Shown: positions 25,266 through 34,663 of the stretch, piece after piece
Layout: every line of letters starts with the position of its first letter
How positions within the stretch are numbered: position 1 is the first letter of the stretch
From: Biomaibacter acetigenes
GTDB lineage: Bacteria; Bacillota; Thermosediminibacteria; Thermosediminibacterales; Tepidanaerobacteraceae
Direction: 5' to 3'
NCBI RefSeq assembly: GCF_003691585.1
Contig: NZ_CP033169.1
Coordinates: 62,001-126,000, forward strand
DNA length: 64,000 nucleotides
Position numbers and translations under genes: made by a program
Notes under the pieces: model-generated
Databases searched by the model: none
Told to the model about the DNA's origin: nothing
What the model saw: the letters and a program-made list of their open reading frames with translations, nothing else

Positions 25266-25586
25266 TTATTCTTTTATTACTTCCACCGCCCCGCTTTGTT
25301 CCATTATTTCCATGATCCGGGCGGCGTTTTTTTCCGGAGCCTCCAGGCTAACCAGGATGCCGTATTTGACTCTATCCGAAAAAGTGTCGGTATAAGGTTC
25401 TTTTTCTCCGAAACCTTCTCGCTCGGATTTTATATCGATTATGTCATCGGGATCATCTTCAAAATCGCTTTCCGATTTTGCCATATTTGTGATGATCATA
25501 TCCTTTCTTTTATATCCCATATTTTCCAAAGAGTCTACCAGGGCGCCTACCTGATCCTGCCTTGGCATTACCGCTGTTATCCTCAT
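25266..25586 (-). CDS. Conserved hypothetical protein, 106 residues
   Basis: Small soluble protein that I cannot name. It begins MRITAVMPRQDQVGALVDSL and has an acidic middle (EDDPDDIIDIKSE) and an ACT/PII-like alternation of strands and helices near the C-terminus (YGILVSLEAPEKNAARIMEI). The start at 25586 is chosen because CTGGAGGTG lies just before it; the frame is open for 22 more codons without a ribosome site. It is convergent with tatD, 31 bp apart. Confidence 0.7.
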   Translation of the reverse strand: MRITAVMPRQDQVGALVDSLENMGYKRKDMIITNMAKSESDFEDDPDDIIDIKSEREGFGEKEPYTDTFSDRVKYGILVSLEAPEKNAARIMEIMEQSGAVEVIKE

Positions 25587-25859
25587 AAAAACACCTCCAG
25601 AAGTATTTTTCCGAATAATGAATGCGGTTATTCCGGTGCTGTAAGGCTTCAAATTTGTTAAAAAATATTAACAATTTAGGCATTGTTAGTCGCACGGGAA
25701 AATTATATGATGGTTAATGAAGGAAGTAACTTCCACATCGGAACCTTTATTATTTTTCACAGAAAAGAAAAATAAGAAGGATGATAAAACTGTGATATTC
25801 AAGTGTTTACATCCCAATCAACATTTTAAAGGTTGTAAAATTGGCTTGGAGGGATAAAA

Positions 25860-26045
25860 ATGTTGAGGATCATCATCCATTCGGTAGTCTTTATTGTAAT
25901 ATTTGCCGTTTTAACAAATTATATGGATTTATCTAAAGTATGGAAAGATCCAAAAACGGTGCTTGGTCTTTTGGTTGCTTTTGTAGTTTATTTTTTACTG
26001 TCATGGTTGCTAAATCGGTGGTTTGATAGACATGTAAAATTGTAA
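25860..26045 (+). CDS. Small two-helix membrane protein
   Basis: Protein of 61 residues with two hydrophobic segments (IIIHSVVFIVIFAVL and VLGLLVAFVVYFLLSWLL) and a basic C-terminus. TTGGAGGG precedes the ATG. Function unknown; it stands between unrelated genes. Confidence 0.65.
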   Translation: MLRIIIHSVVFIVIFAVLTNYMDLSKVWKDPKTVLGLLVAFVVYFLLSWLLNRWFDRHVKL

Positions 26046-26138
26046 GAAACAAGAAAAAGGAGAGAAGACCGTGACTTGTAAATCTGATGCCGTGTTTTTG
26101 GCTATGATGAATACAACATTTTAAAAGGGGGAAAAATC

Positions 26139-27623
26139 GTGTCTCGAAAATCCATCATTATTATTGGCGCCGGTATCGCAGGCCTTTCGGCGGGCTGCTA
26201 TGCCGTGATGAACGGCTATGATACCGTTATCTTTGAGGCCCATGATAAGCCCGGGGGGCTATGCACATCCTGGAATCGCAGGGGTTACACCATTGACGGG
26301 TGCATCCACCATCTGGCAGGCTCTGGCCCGAGTTCCGAGCTGTACAGGGTGTGGCAGGAGCTGGGTGCCCTGGAAGGGCGGGGTATGGTGTTCCATGATG
26401 AGTTTGTGAGGGTTGAAGACCCCGAAGGCAGAGCCTTCACCGTTTACACCGATATAGATCGGTTGGAACAGCACATGAAACAACTTTCTATAGCAGACGC
26501 TGAGGTTATCGAAGAATACACCCGTGCAGCCCGACGATTCTTGAACATTGATTTATTGGCCTTTGGGCTGCTGAAACCGTGGCAAATCGGTATGAAATCG
26601 CTGCCCCGAATAGGTGATTTTATAAAATGGGGAAAAATCACCCTGGAAGATTTCGCTCAAAAGTTCAAAGATCCCTTTCTTCGCAAGGCCTTTCCGGTGA
26701 TACAATACGGATTTTCCGGCATCCCCATGCTGATCCATCTGAATTTCCTGGCCGGCTGCCATAACCGCACGCTGGGATGGCCTTCGGGAGGCTCACTGCA
26801 ATTTGCGCGCAGCATTGAAAGGCGCTATACTGCTCTGGGAGGCAGGATCCACTACAGGTCCCGGGTCGAAAAGATCCTGACGGAAGATAATAAAGCTGTG
26901 GGAGTAAGGCTGTCAGACGGTACCGAGCACCGGGCAGATACGATCGTTTCCGCCGCCGACGGTCATACCACCATTTTCGGCATGCTGGAGGGAAAATATA
27001 TAGACGATGGCATCAGTAAATACTATCAAGCAGCCCCCGACTATCTTGATATGTCCCTTCAGGTCTCTCTGGGAGCAGCCCGGGATATGTCCCGGGAACC
27101 CCATGCCCTGGCTCTTTTTCTGGAAGACCCCCTGGAAGTGTCGGGTAAAAAATATGAGCGCCTGGATATAGAAATCTTCAATTTCGACAAAAATCTTGCC
27201 CCTCCCGGAAAAACCGTGATTAAAGCCATGTTCGGCGCAAGTTACGGATACTGGAAAGATCTTCGTGCCGACCGTGAACGGTATGAATATCAAAAACAAG
27301 AGATAGCCCGGGCCGTCATAGACCGCATGGATAAGCGTTTTCCAGGGCTTAAAGGCCAGGTGGAGATGGTGGATGTGGCAACACCCGTGACTTTCGAGAA
27401 TTACACCGGCAACTGGAAAGGGCTTCAGGCGTGGATGCCGCCGGACAGAGGATTTGGCACCATGATGAATGGCTTTACGCGTAGTCTTCCGGGCCTTGAC
27501 AATTTTTACATGGCAGGACAGTGGGCCGAAGCCATGATAGGCATATCCACGGCGGCATTATCGGGGAGGAACCTGGTGAGGCATTTGTGCAAGAAATACA
27601 AAAGGTTGTTTGTGACAAAATAG
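26139..27623 (+). CDS. FAD-dependent oxidoreductase, phytoene-desaturase/CrtI-like
   Basis: Flavoprotein of 494 residues. The FAD fold is IIIIGAGIAGLSAGCYAVM with the CrtI-type follow-up PGGLCTSWNRRGYTIDGCIH; the C-terminal FAD motif is near LDNFYMAGQW. The family includes carotenoid desaturases, retinol saturases and many uncharacterised anaerobe proteins. No carotenoid genes are nearby, so a carotenoid role is not supported. GTG 26139 follows AAAAGGGGG. Confidence 0.82.
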   Translation: MSRKSIIIIGAGIAGLSAGCYAVMNGYDTVIFEAHDKPGGLCTSWNRRGYTIDGCIHHLAGSGPSSELYRVWQELGALEGRGMVFHDEFVRVEDPEGRAFTVYTDIDRLEQHMKQLSIADAEVIEEYTRAARRFLNIDLLAFGLLKPWQIGMKSLPRIGDFIKWGKITLEDFAQKFKDPFLRKAFPVIQYGFSGIPMLIHLNFLAGCHNRTLGWPSGGSLQFARSIERRYTALGGRIHYRSRVEKILTEDNKAVGVRLSDGTEHRADTIVSAADGHTTIFGMLEGKYIDDGISKYYQAAPDYLDMSLQVSLGAARDMSREPHALALFLEDPLEVSGKKYERLDIEIFNFDKNLAPPGKTVIKAMFGASYGYWKDLRADRERYEYQKQEIARAVIDRMDKRFPGLKGQVEMVDVATPVTFENYTGNWKGLQAWMPPDRGFGTMMNGFTRSLPGLDNFYMAGQWAEAMIGISTAALSGRNLVRHLCKKYKRLFVTK

Positions 27624-27639
27624 TAAAGTAAACCGAAGG

Positions 27640-27899
27640 ATTTCAGAATAAGGTAAACAGCCTTATTCCCGAAAGGGTCCATAGCATCGTCACTGAAGTA
27701 ATTAAAAACATAGTGAAAGCCGTACTTACAGGTTCCGCGTATATCAAGGCAAAGCCTCTCACCGGTGCTTCCCTGCGGGAAAGAGAAGAGTTGGGGTCAG
27801 GGATAAGCTGAGTTTTTATAAAAAAGCTGCCGCCGTTGGCGGTGCCGGCACCGGGGGAGGCGGTTTCCTGCTGGGCCTGGCGGATCTGCCCATCCTATA
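27640..27899 (+). pseudogene. Remnant of an EcsC-family gene
   Basis: The frame from about 27640 reads NKVNSLIPERVHSIVTEVIK and on through GSAYIKAKPLTGASLREREE before a stop at 27808; a shifted frame continues DKLSFYKKAAAVGGAGTGGG and FLLGLADLPIL, then stops. This is the N-terminal part of EcsC-family proteins. Most of the C-terminal part is missing and there is a frameshift, so the gene is dead. The 427-bp gap between the oxidoreductase and the radical SAM gene is otherwise empty. Confidence 0.7.
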
Positions 27900-28050
27900 A
27901 GTTTAAAGATTAAATTCCTCTTTGATGTGGCAGGCCTGTATGGATTTGCAACCTGAAATGAATTATGCTTTTTCAGTAAAAAGTTGTCAATTATCGGTCT
28001 TTGTGCTAAAATATCAGTGTTATCTTAAATAATATGGATGGTGCGAAACG

Positions 28051-28641
28051 ATGATAACGTACAAACTCGGAAATTCCCTATACCTCAACATCACCAACAG
28101 ATGTACGAACAGATGCGGATTTTGCATAAGAAACAACGAGATCGGTGTGGGGGGCTATGACCTCTGGCTGGAAAAAGAACCTACTACTAAAGAAATAATA
28201 GAAGCTATAGGCGACCCCACCGGCTATAAAGAAGTAGTCTTTTGCGGCTACGGTGAGCCTCTCATGAGGCTTCAGACGGTGCTGGACGTGGCGGGATACC
28301 TCAAGAAAAATTATCCATCGGTCCCCATCCGCATAAATACCAACGGCCAGGCCAACCTCATATATGGCGAGGATGTGACTCCCCAGTTCAAGGGGCTTAT
28401 AGATGTAATCTCCATAAGCCTCAATGCCGAGAATGCCGGTAAATACCAGGAAATGTGCCGTTCCGACTATGGTGAAGAGGCCTATTATTCCATCCTGGAG
28501 TTTACCAGGAAATGCAAGAATTATATTCCCCGGGTGGTCTTATCGGTGGTGGACCTTCCTTCCATCGATGTGGAAAAGTGCCGCAAGTTGGCAGAGGATC
28601 TGGGGGTTGAATTCAGAGTAAGGCATTACGACAAGGGATAA
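28051..28641 (+). CDS. TatD-associated radical SAM protein
   Basis: Radical SAM enzyme of 196 residues with the cluster motif CTNRCGFC at residues 18-25 and the SAM-binding stretch VVFCGYGEPLMR. It matches the short radical SAM proteins that accompany tatD in many Bacillota and Thermotogae. It lacks an obvious auxiliary cluster domain. The reaction is unknown. Only 2.8 kb separates it from tatD here. Confidence 0.86.
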   Translation: MITYKLGNSLYLNITNRCTNRCGFCIRNNEIGVGGYDLWLEKEPTTKEIIEAIGDPTGYKEVVFCGYGEPLMRLQTVLDVAGYLKKNYPSVPIRINTNGQANLIYGEDVTPQFKGLIDVISISLNAENAGKYQEMCRSDYGEEAYYSILEFTRKCKNYIPRVVLSVVDLPSIDVEKCRKLAEDLGVEFRVRHYDKG

Positions 28642-28777
28642 TTCTATAAATATTAAATCAGGTCCTACTTTGAAAATGGTTTAAAATCCCACAGGCTGGT
28701 TGCTCCGGAATAAAAATAGGCAATAATGGAGATATTTAACATATATAAAAACCATTTTGCCCATTTTGGGGGATCAT

Positions 28778-29804
28778 ATGGAATTAAAACTTCTGGAAAA
28801 TTTGAGGAAACAAGTCTCCAGGAAAGCTGCAACTGCTGTAGTGGCCTGTGGTGTTGCTTTCGGAATTATGGTGGGAACTTACAGCGTTGTGATGAAAGAT
28901 GTGAAGGTCCTGGATGAGACCCGGTTATATGAGGTGAAAACTTCAAAAAAAAACCGTAAAGGACGCTCTGGAAGAAGCCGGAGTCGTTTTAAATCCCGGT
29001 GATGTGGTGGAGCCCGAAGTAAGTACCGCCTTAAAGGACGAACTTGTGATACGCATAACCCGGGCCATCTCCGTAAGAGTTACCGCCGACGGAAAAACGG
29101 TGGACATGCTCACCACAAAAAGGACCGTGAAGGATGTCCTTGCCCAGGCCGGCATTGCCGTATCGCCCCTGGATAAAGTAATCCCCGCCGGGGAAAATCA
29201 CCTCAGTTCCGGTGATGAAATAAAAATCATCCGGGTCACCGAGGGCTTTGAAAAACAGAAAGTAAAGATACCGTACCGTATTATAAAAAAAGAAAACAAC
29301 GCTATGGAAAAAGGCCTTTCCAGGGTGCTTTCAAAGGGCAAAGACGGTTTGAAGGAAGTGACCTATAAGGTCACCTTCGAAGATGGCCGGGAAGTTGAAA
29401 GACAGGCTACGGAGGAAAAGATAATAACCCCCGTGCAAAATGAAACTGTGGAGTTCGGCACCATCACCACGGTGGCTACCGCCAGGGGAGAGGTAAGGTT
29501 TAAAAAAGCCTTCAGGATGCTGGCGACAGCTTATTGCGCATGTAAAAAGTGTACAAACAAAGAACCGGGGCACCCCCAGTACGGCATTACCTACTCTGGG
29601 ATTCCAGTGAGACCCGGCATTGTAGCTGTGGACCCCAGGGTCATACCCCTTGGCTCCAGGCTTTATGTGGAAGGATACGGTTTTGCTCTGGCAGCCGATA
29701 TCGGCGGCGCCATAAAAGGAAACCGCATCGACCTTTATTATCCCACCCATGGGGAAACCGAAAGATATGGCGCCAGGAGAATAAAGGTGTATCTGCTGGA
29801 ATGA
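28778..29804 (+). pseudogene. yabE: yabE/rpfB-like cell-wall protein, frameshifted in a poly-A tract
   Basis: Resuscitation-factor/YabE-type wall hydrolase: an N-terminal membrane segment (AATAVVACGVAFGIMVGTY), two DUF348 units, a G5 domain and a C-terminal 3D domain (MLATAYCACKKCTN ... AVDPRVIPLGSRLYVEGYG ... ADIGGAIKGNRIDLY). The reading frame breaks at nine A residues (28945-28953): with eight, TSKK runs into TVKDALEEAGVVLNPGDVV and the whole gene is open. As written, the first part ends at 29002 after 74 codons. The order tatD-yabE-ksgA is conserved. The shift may be a sequencing error, a slippage site or a real mutation. Confidence 0.88.
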
Positions 29805-29843
29805 AAGATAGGGGGTGCTCTATCTTTTTTAGTTGGGAGACAT

Positions 29844-30686
29844 ATGATGGATATTAAAGCAATTATGAAAAAATACGGCATCAAGGCCGATAAAAGGCTG
29901 GGACAGCATTTTCTGACGGACGAGGACCCCATCCATGCGATGCTGAATGCGGCGGGCATCCACCGGAAAGATTGTGTGCTGGAGATAGGGCCAGGCCTTG
30001 GGGTGCTAACGGTGAAGCTTTGTGAAAAGGCCGGGAAAGTGGTGGCCGTGGAAAAGGGCAGGAATCTAATCCCAGTTTTAAAAAGTACAACCAGGGATTT
30101 CAAAAATATTTGTATAATTGAAGAGGATGTGCTAAAATTAGATTTGGAATTATTAAAAGAGCAATACTTTAATTCGGATTTCAAGGTGGTTGCAAATCTT
30201 CCTTATTACATCACGAGCCCCATAGTAATGAAAATAGTAGAAAACCGCAGCATGATAAAGGTGGCGGTTGTTATGGTGCAAAAAGAGGTGGCCCACAGGC
30301 TAACAGCCCTACCCGGCGGAAAGGACTACGGCATTTTATCCATTGCGGTACAGCTTTATGCCGATGTGGATATTGTATGCGAGGTGGGCAGAGAGGCCTT
30401 CATACCGCCGCCTAAAGTGGATTCGGCCGTAGTGAGGATTCTTTTAAGGCAGGAGCCGCGGGTGATGCTGGAAGACGAGGCCCTTTTTTTCAAAGTGGTG
30501 GAGGCAGCCTTCGGTGAGCGGCGAAAGACCATAAGAAATTCCCTTAAAGGTCGGCTTGTCTTTCCAGGCATATCCCTTGATAAAATTGACGCTGCCCTTG
30601 AACAAGCAGGCATCGACCCCACGCGTCGCGGTGAGACGCTATCTATTAAAGAGTTTGCAAGACTTACGGCAGTACTTCGCCATTGA
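29844..30686 (+). CDS. rsmA: 16S rRNA dimethyladenosine transferase
   Basis: KsgA-type methyltransferase of 280 residues that dimethylates two adenosines near the 3' end of 16S rRNA. Motifs are KRLGQHFLTDEDPI, the SAM loop VLEIGPGLGVLTVKL and the catalytic NLPYYITSP. TTGGGAGA precedes the ATG. In B. subtilis rnmV precedes it; that gene is missing here. It follows yabE by 40 bp. Confidence 0.97.
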   Translation: MMDIKAIMKKYGIKADKRLGQHFLTDEDPIHAMLNAAGIHRKDCVLEIGPGLGVLTVKLCEKAGKVVAVEKGRNLIPVLKSTTRDFKNICIIEEDVLKLDLELLKEQYFNSDFKVVANLPYYITSPIVMKIVENRSMIKVAVVMVQKEVAHRLTALPGGKDYGILSIAVQLYADVDIVCEVGREAFIPPPKVDSAVVRILLRQEPRVMLEDEALFFKVVEAAFGERRKTIRNSLKGRLVFPGISLDKIDAALEQAGIDPTRRGETLSIKEFARLTAVLRH

Positions 30687-30764
30687 ACTAAACGCTTGTT
30701 GCGGCAAAACCGTTGTACTGTCGGTGGGCACCCCGAGATTAGATCTTAAAGTAAAATTGAGAAA

Positions 30765-30868
30765 TTGAAGTGTGAGGAAGGAAGTATGAAGTATTAATTA
30801 GAAATTGGTTTTGCCAATTTCATCTATTCTCACATCCGACTTCCCACCTCTCACTTCCCATTTGGAGG
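30765..30868. repeat. Degenerate GAAGT-type repeat, site 1
   Basis: The stretch holds AAGTGTGAGGAAGGAAGTATGAAGT-like units and, after a short spacer, the opposite strand form (CACATCCGACTTCCCACCTC, then TCACTTCCCA). It can fold into a long imperfect hairpin. Similar tracts are at 55610-55695, 31396-31430 and 51805-51866. Confidence 0.65.
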
Positions 30869-30924
30869 TAGAGGGAGAGACTGGATACATATCGAATTTA
30901 TGCAATTATAAGGATGGGATAACC

Positions 30925-31395
30925 ATGCATTTTGTCAGCCCTACAAAAGGGAGACTTCCCCTTTCCGAAGTAGTCAAGGATATGATAGCTTTTATGGAAG
31001 AGGAGCCTTCTGCCTCATATAAATTGATAATAGGTACCGATTCCCAGGCCCGCGATCATGTGTGTTTTGTCACCGCCATCATAGTACACAGGGTGGGTAA
31101 AGGTGCCCGCTATTATTACAGGCGCAAGGTCATGTCCGCGGTGAAAAATCTCAGGCATAAGATCTTCACCGAAACTTCTATGTCTTTAGAAGCGGTGACC
31201 CTGCTCAAGGAGGAGCTTAGCAAGACCCGGTATAAAGACATGGATGTGGAAGTCCATGTCGACATCGGTCAAAACGGAGACACTAAGGAACTCATCCGGG
31301 AAGTGGTAGGATGGGTCATGGGCAGCGGTTATAAGATCAAGATAAAACCCAATGCCTGCGGAGCCACAAAGGTAGCGGATAAATACACCAAGTAG
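30925..31395 (+). CDS. YkuK-like RNase H-fold protein
   Basis: Protein of 156 residues of the YkuK/DUF458 family. An RNase H-like core shows KLIIGTDSQARDHVCFVTAI and a second acidic strand VEVHVDIGQNGDTKELIRE. The family is conserved in spore-formers; its activity is not established. ATG 30925 follows AAGGATGGG; the frame is open 40 codons further upstream, but that part overlaps the GAAGT repeat and has no ribosome site. Confidence 0.8.
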   Translation: MHFVSPTKGRLPLSEVVKDMIAFMEEEPSASYKLIIGTDSQARDHVCFVTAIIVHRVGKGARYYYRRKVMSAVKNLRHKIFTETSMSLEAVTLLKEELSKTRYKDMDVEVHVDIGQNGDTKELIREVVGWVMGSGYKIKIKPNACGATKVADKYTK

Positions 31396-31430
31396 CTCGA
31401 AGTTCGAAGTTGGAAGTTCGAAACCTCGAA
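31396..31430. repeat. Degenerate TTCGAAG repeat, site 2
   Basis: Tandem imperfect CTCGAAGTTCGAAGTTGGAAG units directly after the YkuK-like stop. The same kind of units end the cyanophycinase gene at about 51812. Confidence 0.65.
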
Positions 31431-31434
31431 CATA

Positions 31435-31461
31435 AAAAGCCGGACATTCTCCGGCTTTTAA
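31435..31461. terminator. Bidirectional terminator
   Basis: Stem AAAAGCCGGA / TCCGGCTTTT with T-rich flanks on both strands, between the convergent YkuK-like gene and glycosyltransferase gene. Confidence 0.85.
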
Positions 31462-32246
31462 TTTTTCTTCAGGAATTTTTCCAGAATATCAAAGCGCCTC
31501 CGGGGATTATATCCCTGGAATTCCCTGTGGAGGTATATCCGGGTCCTGGGCTTATCATTGAAATAATTCAAGGCCTCCAGGGTATCACCGATGATGGTTT
31601 CAGCGATCTTGACGGCGTGATAGAAACCTCTAACCTTTGAACCCATTTTACTCTGGGGTAAACTTGTGGCCACATCCACGCAAAAGTCCTGCTTTACCGC
31701 AAAAGCCAGAATTACGGGCGGTACCGCGAAATCTCTGAAGTCTGCCTTTTTCAGAAACTTGCGGGACACCGCATGGGGACCGTGGGAAGGAGTTGACACC
31801 CCCACTTTATGATATATCCCCAGGTTTACATTCAGTAATTTGCGAAATATCAAAAGCTGTTGGGTAAGTTCATTGCCGTAAACAATCTCCGGGTAGCAGT
31901 TGGTCATGGCCAGGTCTATCCCGCTATCCTTTACGGCTGATATGAGGTCATTGATATGGTCCAGCATGTTTCCTATCATGTCTCCATCTACAAAAACCAC
32001 GCAGCAGGCCCCTTCTTTAAAGGCCCTGTAAGCGCCTATGGCCCGGGGGATATCTACGCCAAGTTCGGGTTTAAAGTAGAGTATTTCCACGTTGGGCATA
32101 TTTAAGGATTTTATTTCCCTCATAGTATTATCTCTGGAACCGTTAACTACTACAATGATTCTGTCAATTCTGGTTTCACCGAGCATTGTAAGGACTTTGC
32201 CTATTCTTCCTTGTTCATTTTTTGCAGGAACCACGGCTATATTCAT
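31458..32246 (-). CDS. Family 2 (GT-A) glycosyltransferase
   Basis: Cytoplasmic glycosyltransferase of 262 residues. Start of the fold is MNIAVVPAKNEQGRIGKVL, the DxD-type metal site is VVFVDGDMIGN and a GxxP-like acceptor loop follows. The start at 32246 follows GAGGTGG by five bases; the GTG at 32255 lies inside that ribosome site. The layout is reminiscent of glucosyl-3-phosphoglycerate synthases, but the acceptor is not certain. It is a single gene, opposite to yabG. Confidence 0.82.
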   Translation of the reverse strand: MNIAVVPAKNEQGRIGKVLTMLGETRIDRIIVVVNGSRDNTMREIKSLNMPNVEILYFKPELGVDIPRAIGAYRAFKEGACCVVFVDGDMIGNMLDHINDLISAVKDSGIDLAMTNCYPEIVYGNELTQQLLIFRKLLNVNLGIYHKVGVSTPSHGPHAVSRKFLKKADFRDFAVPPVILAFAVKQDFCVDVATSLPQSKMGSKVRGFYHAVKIAETIIGDTLEALNYFNDKPRTRIYLHREFQGYNPRRRFDILEKFLKKN

Positions 32247-32346
32247 TTTTTCCACCTCGTTTTGTTGCTCACATCCCCCCTGATAATTTCATATTATGTA
32301 ATAAACCCGGATGGGGTGAAATATTCATAAAAAGGGGGGGTTAAAT

Positions 32347-33210
32347 GTGGCAGAGATCAAGATAGGCGATGTGGTCACCCGGATCTCCTACGACAGGGAT
32401 GTTTTTTTCAAAGTCGTGGAGATCTTTGAAGACCAAAGATACGCCACATTGAAGGGTTTGAATGTGAGAGTGCTTGCCGACGCTCCCATAGATGATCTTG
32501 TCCTGCCATCTTCTGCCGAGATCAGGGATTATAAGAGGGAGTATATCAAGAAAAGCAACGAGTCCATGGAGCGCATTTTTTACAGAAGAGAACTGGAAAG
32601 ACAGAAACGTTTTTCCCGGGCCGAAAGTAATGAAAATAACGGTTTTTTTGATGTTCCCGGGACGGTTCTTCACATAGATGGCGATGAAGAATACCTGGAA
32701 CTGTGCATGACCACTTACAAGCAACTGGGAATTGAAGCCCACGGCATGTGTATTCCGGAAAAAGAGCAGCACAAAAAGGTGGGTCAACTATTGATGGAAT
32801 ACAATCCCGATATCCTGGTGATTACGGGGCATGATGGTTTGATCAGGAACAACAGGAATTTCAATGATATTGAAAGCTACAGGAATTCCAAATATTTCAT
32901 CGAATCTGTAAAAGCCGCCAGGAGATTTGAACCGTCCCTGGATGACCTGGTAATATTTGCGGGGGCATGTCAGTCCCATTATGAGGGAATCCTGCGAGCA
33001 GGAGCCAATTTTGCCAGTTCCCCCCACAGGGTGTTTATACATGCTCTTGATCCGGTGTTTATCATAGAAAAAGTGGCTTTTACCCCCATAAACAAGATTA
33101 TTTCCGCCAGGGATGTCATAGATGCTACCATAACGGGGATTAAAGGCATAGGGGGAGTGGAAACCCGCGGAAAATTCCGGGAGGGTTTGCCTCGTTCACC
33201 GTATGAATAA
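32347..33210 (+). CDS. yabG: Sporulation-specific protease YabG
   Basis: Cysteine-type sporulation peptidase of 287 residues that trims coat proteins in the mother cell. Diagnostic blocks are KIGDVVTRISYDRDVFFKVV at the N-terminus, DILVITGHDGLIRN and VIFAGACQSHYEGILRAGAN, the latter holding the His/Cys pair. GTG 32347 follows a G-rich ribosome site. The order ksgA-yabG-veg is conserved, here with two inserted genes. Expression under a late mother-cell sigma factor is expected from the family. Confidence 0.95.
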   Translation: MAEIKIGDVVTRISYDRDVFFKVVEIFEDQRYATLKGLNVRVLADAPIDDLVLPSSAEIRDYKREYIKKSNESMERIFYRRELERQKRFSRAESNENNGFFDVPGTVLHIDGDEEYLELCMTTYKQLGIEAHGMCIPEKEQHKKVGQLLMEYNPDILVITGHDGLIRNNRNFNDIESYRNSKYFIESVKAARRFEPSLDDLVIFAGACQSHYEGILRAGANFASSPHRVFIHALDPVFIIEKVAFTPINKIISARDVIDATITGIKGIGGVETRGKFREGLPRSPYE

Positions 33211-33230
33211 CAAACCGGGAGGTGGTCTTC

Positions 33231-34658
33231 TTGACTTGCGAATCCGAGGTTTTAAGCATAAAACTTTATAATGCCGAAAAGCAGGAGGCACGCATCCTGG
33301 ACCTGGAGGAATATGTGGTGGGAGCCGTGGCGGCGAGCATGCCCCCGGAATTTCCCAAAGAAGCCCTCAAGGCCCAGGCCGTCTGTTGCCGTACCATGGC
33401 GGCAAAGCGCATGCGCATCTTCGGAGGCAGCGGATGCAGGAGGCAGCAGGACTTTGACGTGTGCAACGATGCTAATCACTGTCAGGGTTTTTTGGATGAG
33501 GAAGACCGGCAGAGGCTCTGGCAGAGCCGCTATGAAGAATATACTCAGAAGATACGGCAGGCTGTGGAGGAAACCCGGGAGTTAATCCTCGTCTACAATG
33601 ATAATCCCATAGAAGCCATATATCATCCTGCCTGCGGCGGCTATACCGAGGATTCCGAAAATGTCTGGGGGAACAGGGTAAGCTATCTCCGCAGGGTGGA
33701 GTGCATATACTGTAAGGATTCCCCTTACTGGAAGACCACCAGGAATTTTTCCGTCCGGGAGCTCAAAAGGAGACTTGGCATCAATTTTGATGATAACCAG
33801 GTAGATAAGAAGGAAATTCCGGGTCTTATCGATAGGGTAAGCAGCACCGCCGCCGGCCGTATAAAAAAGATGAGGATAGGCGATATGCTCTTTGATGGGG
33901 ACGAAGTCAGGAACCTTTTGAACCTGTCTTCCACCCGCTTTTCATGGAAGGTCTCCAGCATATCCTTCCAGGTTATGGGCATGGGGCACGGTCTGGGCCT
34001 CTGCCAGTACGGTGCCCGCGGCATGGCGCTGCTGGGATTTCCGGTGGATGAAATACTCAAGTTTTACTTTACCGGTGTCGAACTTAAAGCCCTGGAAAAA
34101 CCCACTTCATCAAAACCTTTAAAGGGCAAGACCATTGTGCTGGATCCGGGACATGGCGGCGACAGCGGCAGCGCCGGGCCCATGGGGCTTTCGGAAGGAT
34201 ATGTAAACCTGGAAATAGCCAGGGTTCTGGCAGAAGGCCTGGAAAAGGAAGGGGCCACTGTTTTCCTCACCCGGGATAAAAATGCGTTCAAAAGCCTGGC
34301 TGAAAGGGTTAAGTTCTCCAATGACAAAAAACCGGACATCACAATCAGCATACACCAGAATGTATTTATGGATGACCGTATGGGAGGAACCGAAACTTTC
34401 TACTATCCCGGGGATGCGGAAGGCAAAAAGCTGGCTGAGCACATACAAAGGCAGCTGGTTTCGGCACTGATGCTCCATGACCTGGGAGCAAAGCAAGCCG
34501 ACCTCTATGTTTTGAGAGAAACCAACAATCCATCGGTCCTCGTAAATGTGGCTTTTTTGAGTAACCCCGAAGAAGAAAGGCTGCTTTCAGAACCTGAATT
34601 CAGACAGAAGGCAGCCCGTGCAATAATCGAAGGCGTGATTTTATACTACCAGGAATAA
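33231..34658 (+). CDS. SpoIID-domain plus amidase fusion
   Basis: Cell-wall enzyme of about 475 residues joining a SpoIID/LytB domain (residues about 1-285) to an N-acetylmuramoyl-L-alanine amidase_3 domain (residues about 300-475). The first part has LEEYVVGAVAASMPPEFPKE, ALKAQAVCCRTMA and MGMGHGLGLCQYGARGMALL. The second has IVLDPGHGGDSGSAGPMG, the zinc ligand Glu in VNLEIAR, SIHQN and a late VNVAFLSNPEEE. SpoIID cuts glycan stripped of peptides, which an amidase makes, so one protein carries two successive activities. No signal peptide is visible. TTG 33231 is chosen because GGGAGG touches the GTG at 33222. Confidence 0.9.
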   Translation: MTCESEVLSIKLYNAEKQEARILDLEEYVVGAVAASMPPEFPKEALKAQAVCCRTMAAKRMRIFGGSGCRRQQDFDVCNDANHCQGFLDEEDRQRLWQSRYEEYTQKIRQAVEETRELILVYNDNPIEAIYHPACGGYTEDSENVWGNRVSYLRRVECIYCKDSPYWKTTRNFSVRELKRRLGINFDDNQVDKKEIPGLIDRVSSTAAGRIKKMRIGDMLFDGDEVRNLLNLSSTRFSWKVSSISFQVMGMGHGLGLCQYGARGMALLGFPVDEILKFYFTGVELKALEKPTSSKPLKGKTIVLDPGHGGDSGSAGPMGLSEGYVNLEIARVLAEGLEKEGATVFLTRDKNAFKSLAERVKFSNDKKPDITISIHQNVFMDDRMGGTETFYYPGDAEGKKLAEHIQRQLVSALMLHDLGAKQADLYVLRETNNPSVLVNVAFLSNPEEERLLSEPEFRQKAARAIIEGVILYYQE

Positions 34659-34663
34659 TCCGG

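Noticed and set aside
28757-29002. Separate 81-codon gene before the G5/3D protein
   Set aside because: It is the N-terminal part of yabE, split by one extra A.
30765-31430. CRISPR array
   Set aside because: The repeats are short, degenerate and tandem, with no regular spacers and no cas genes.
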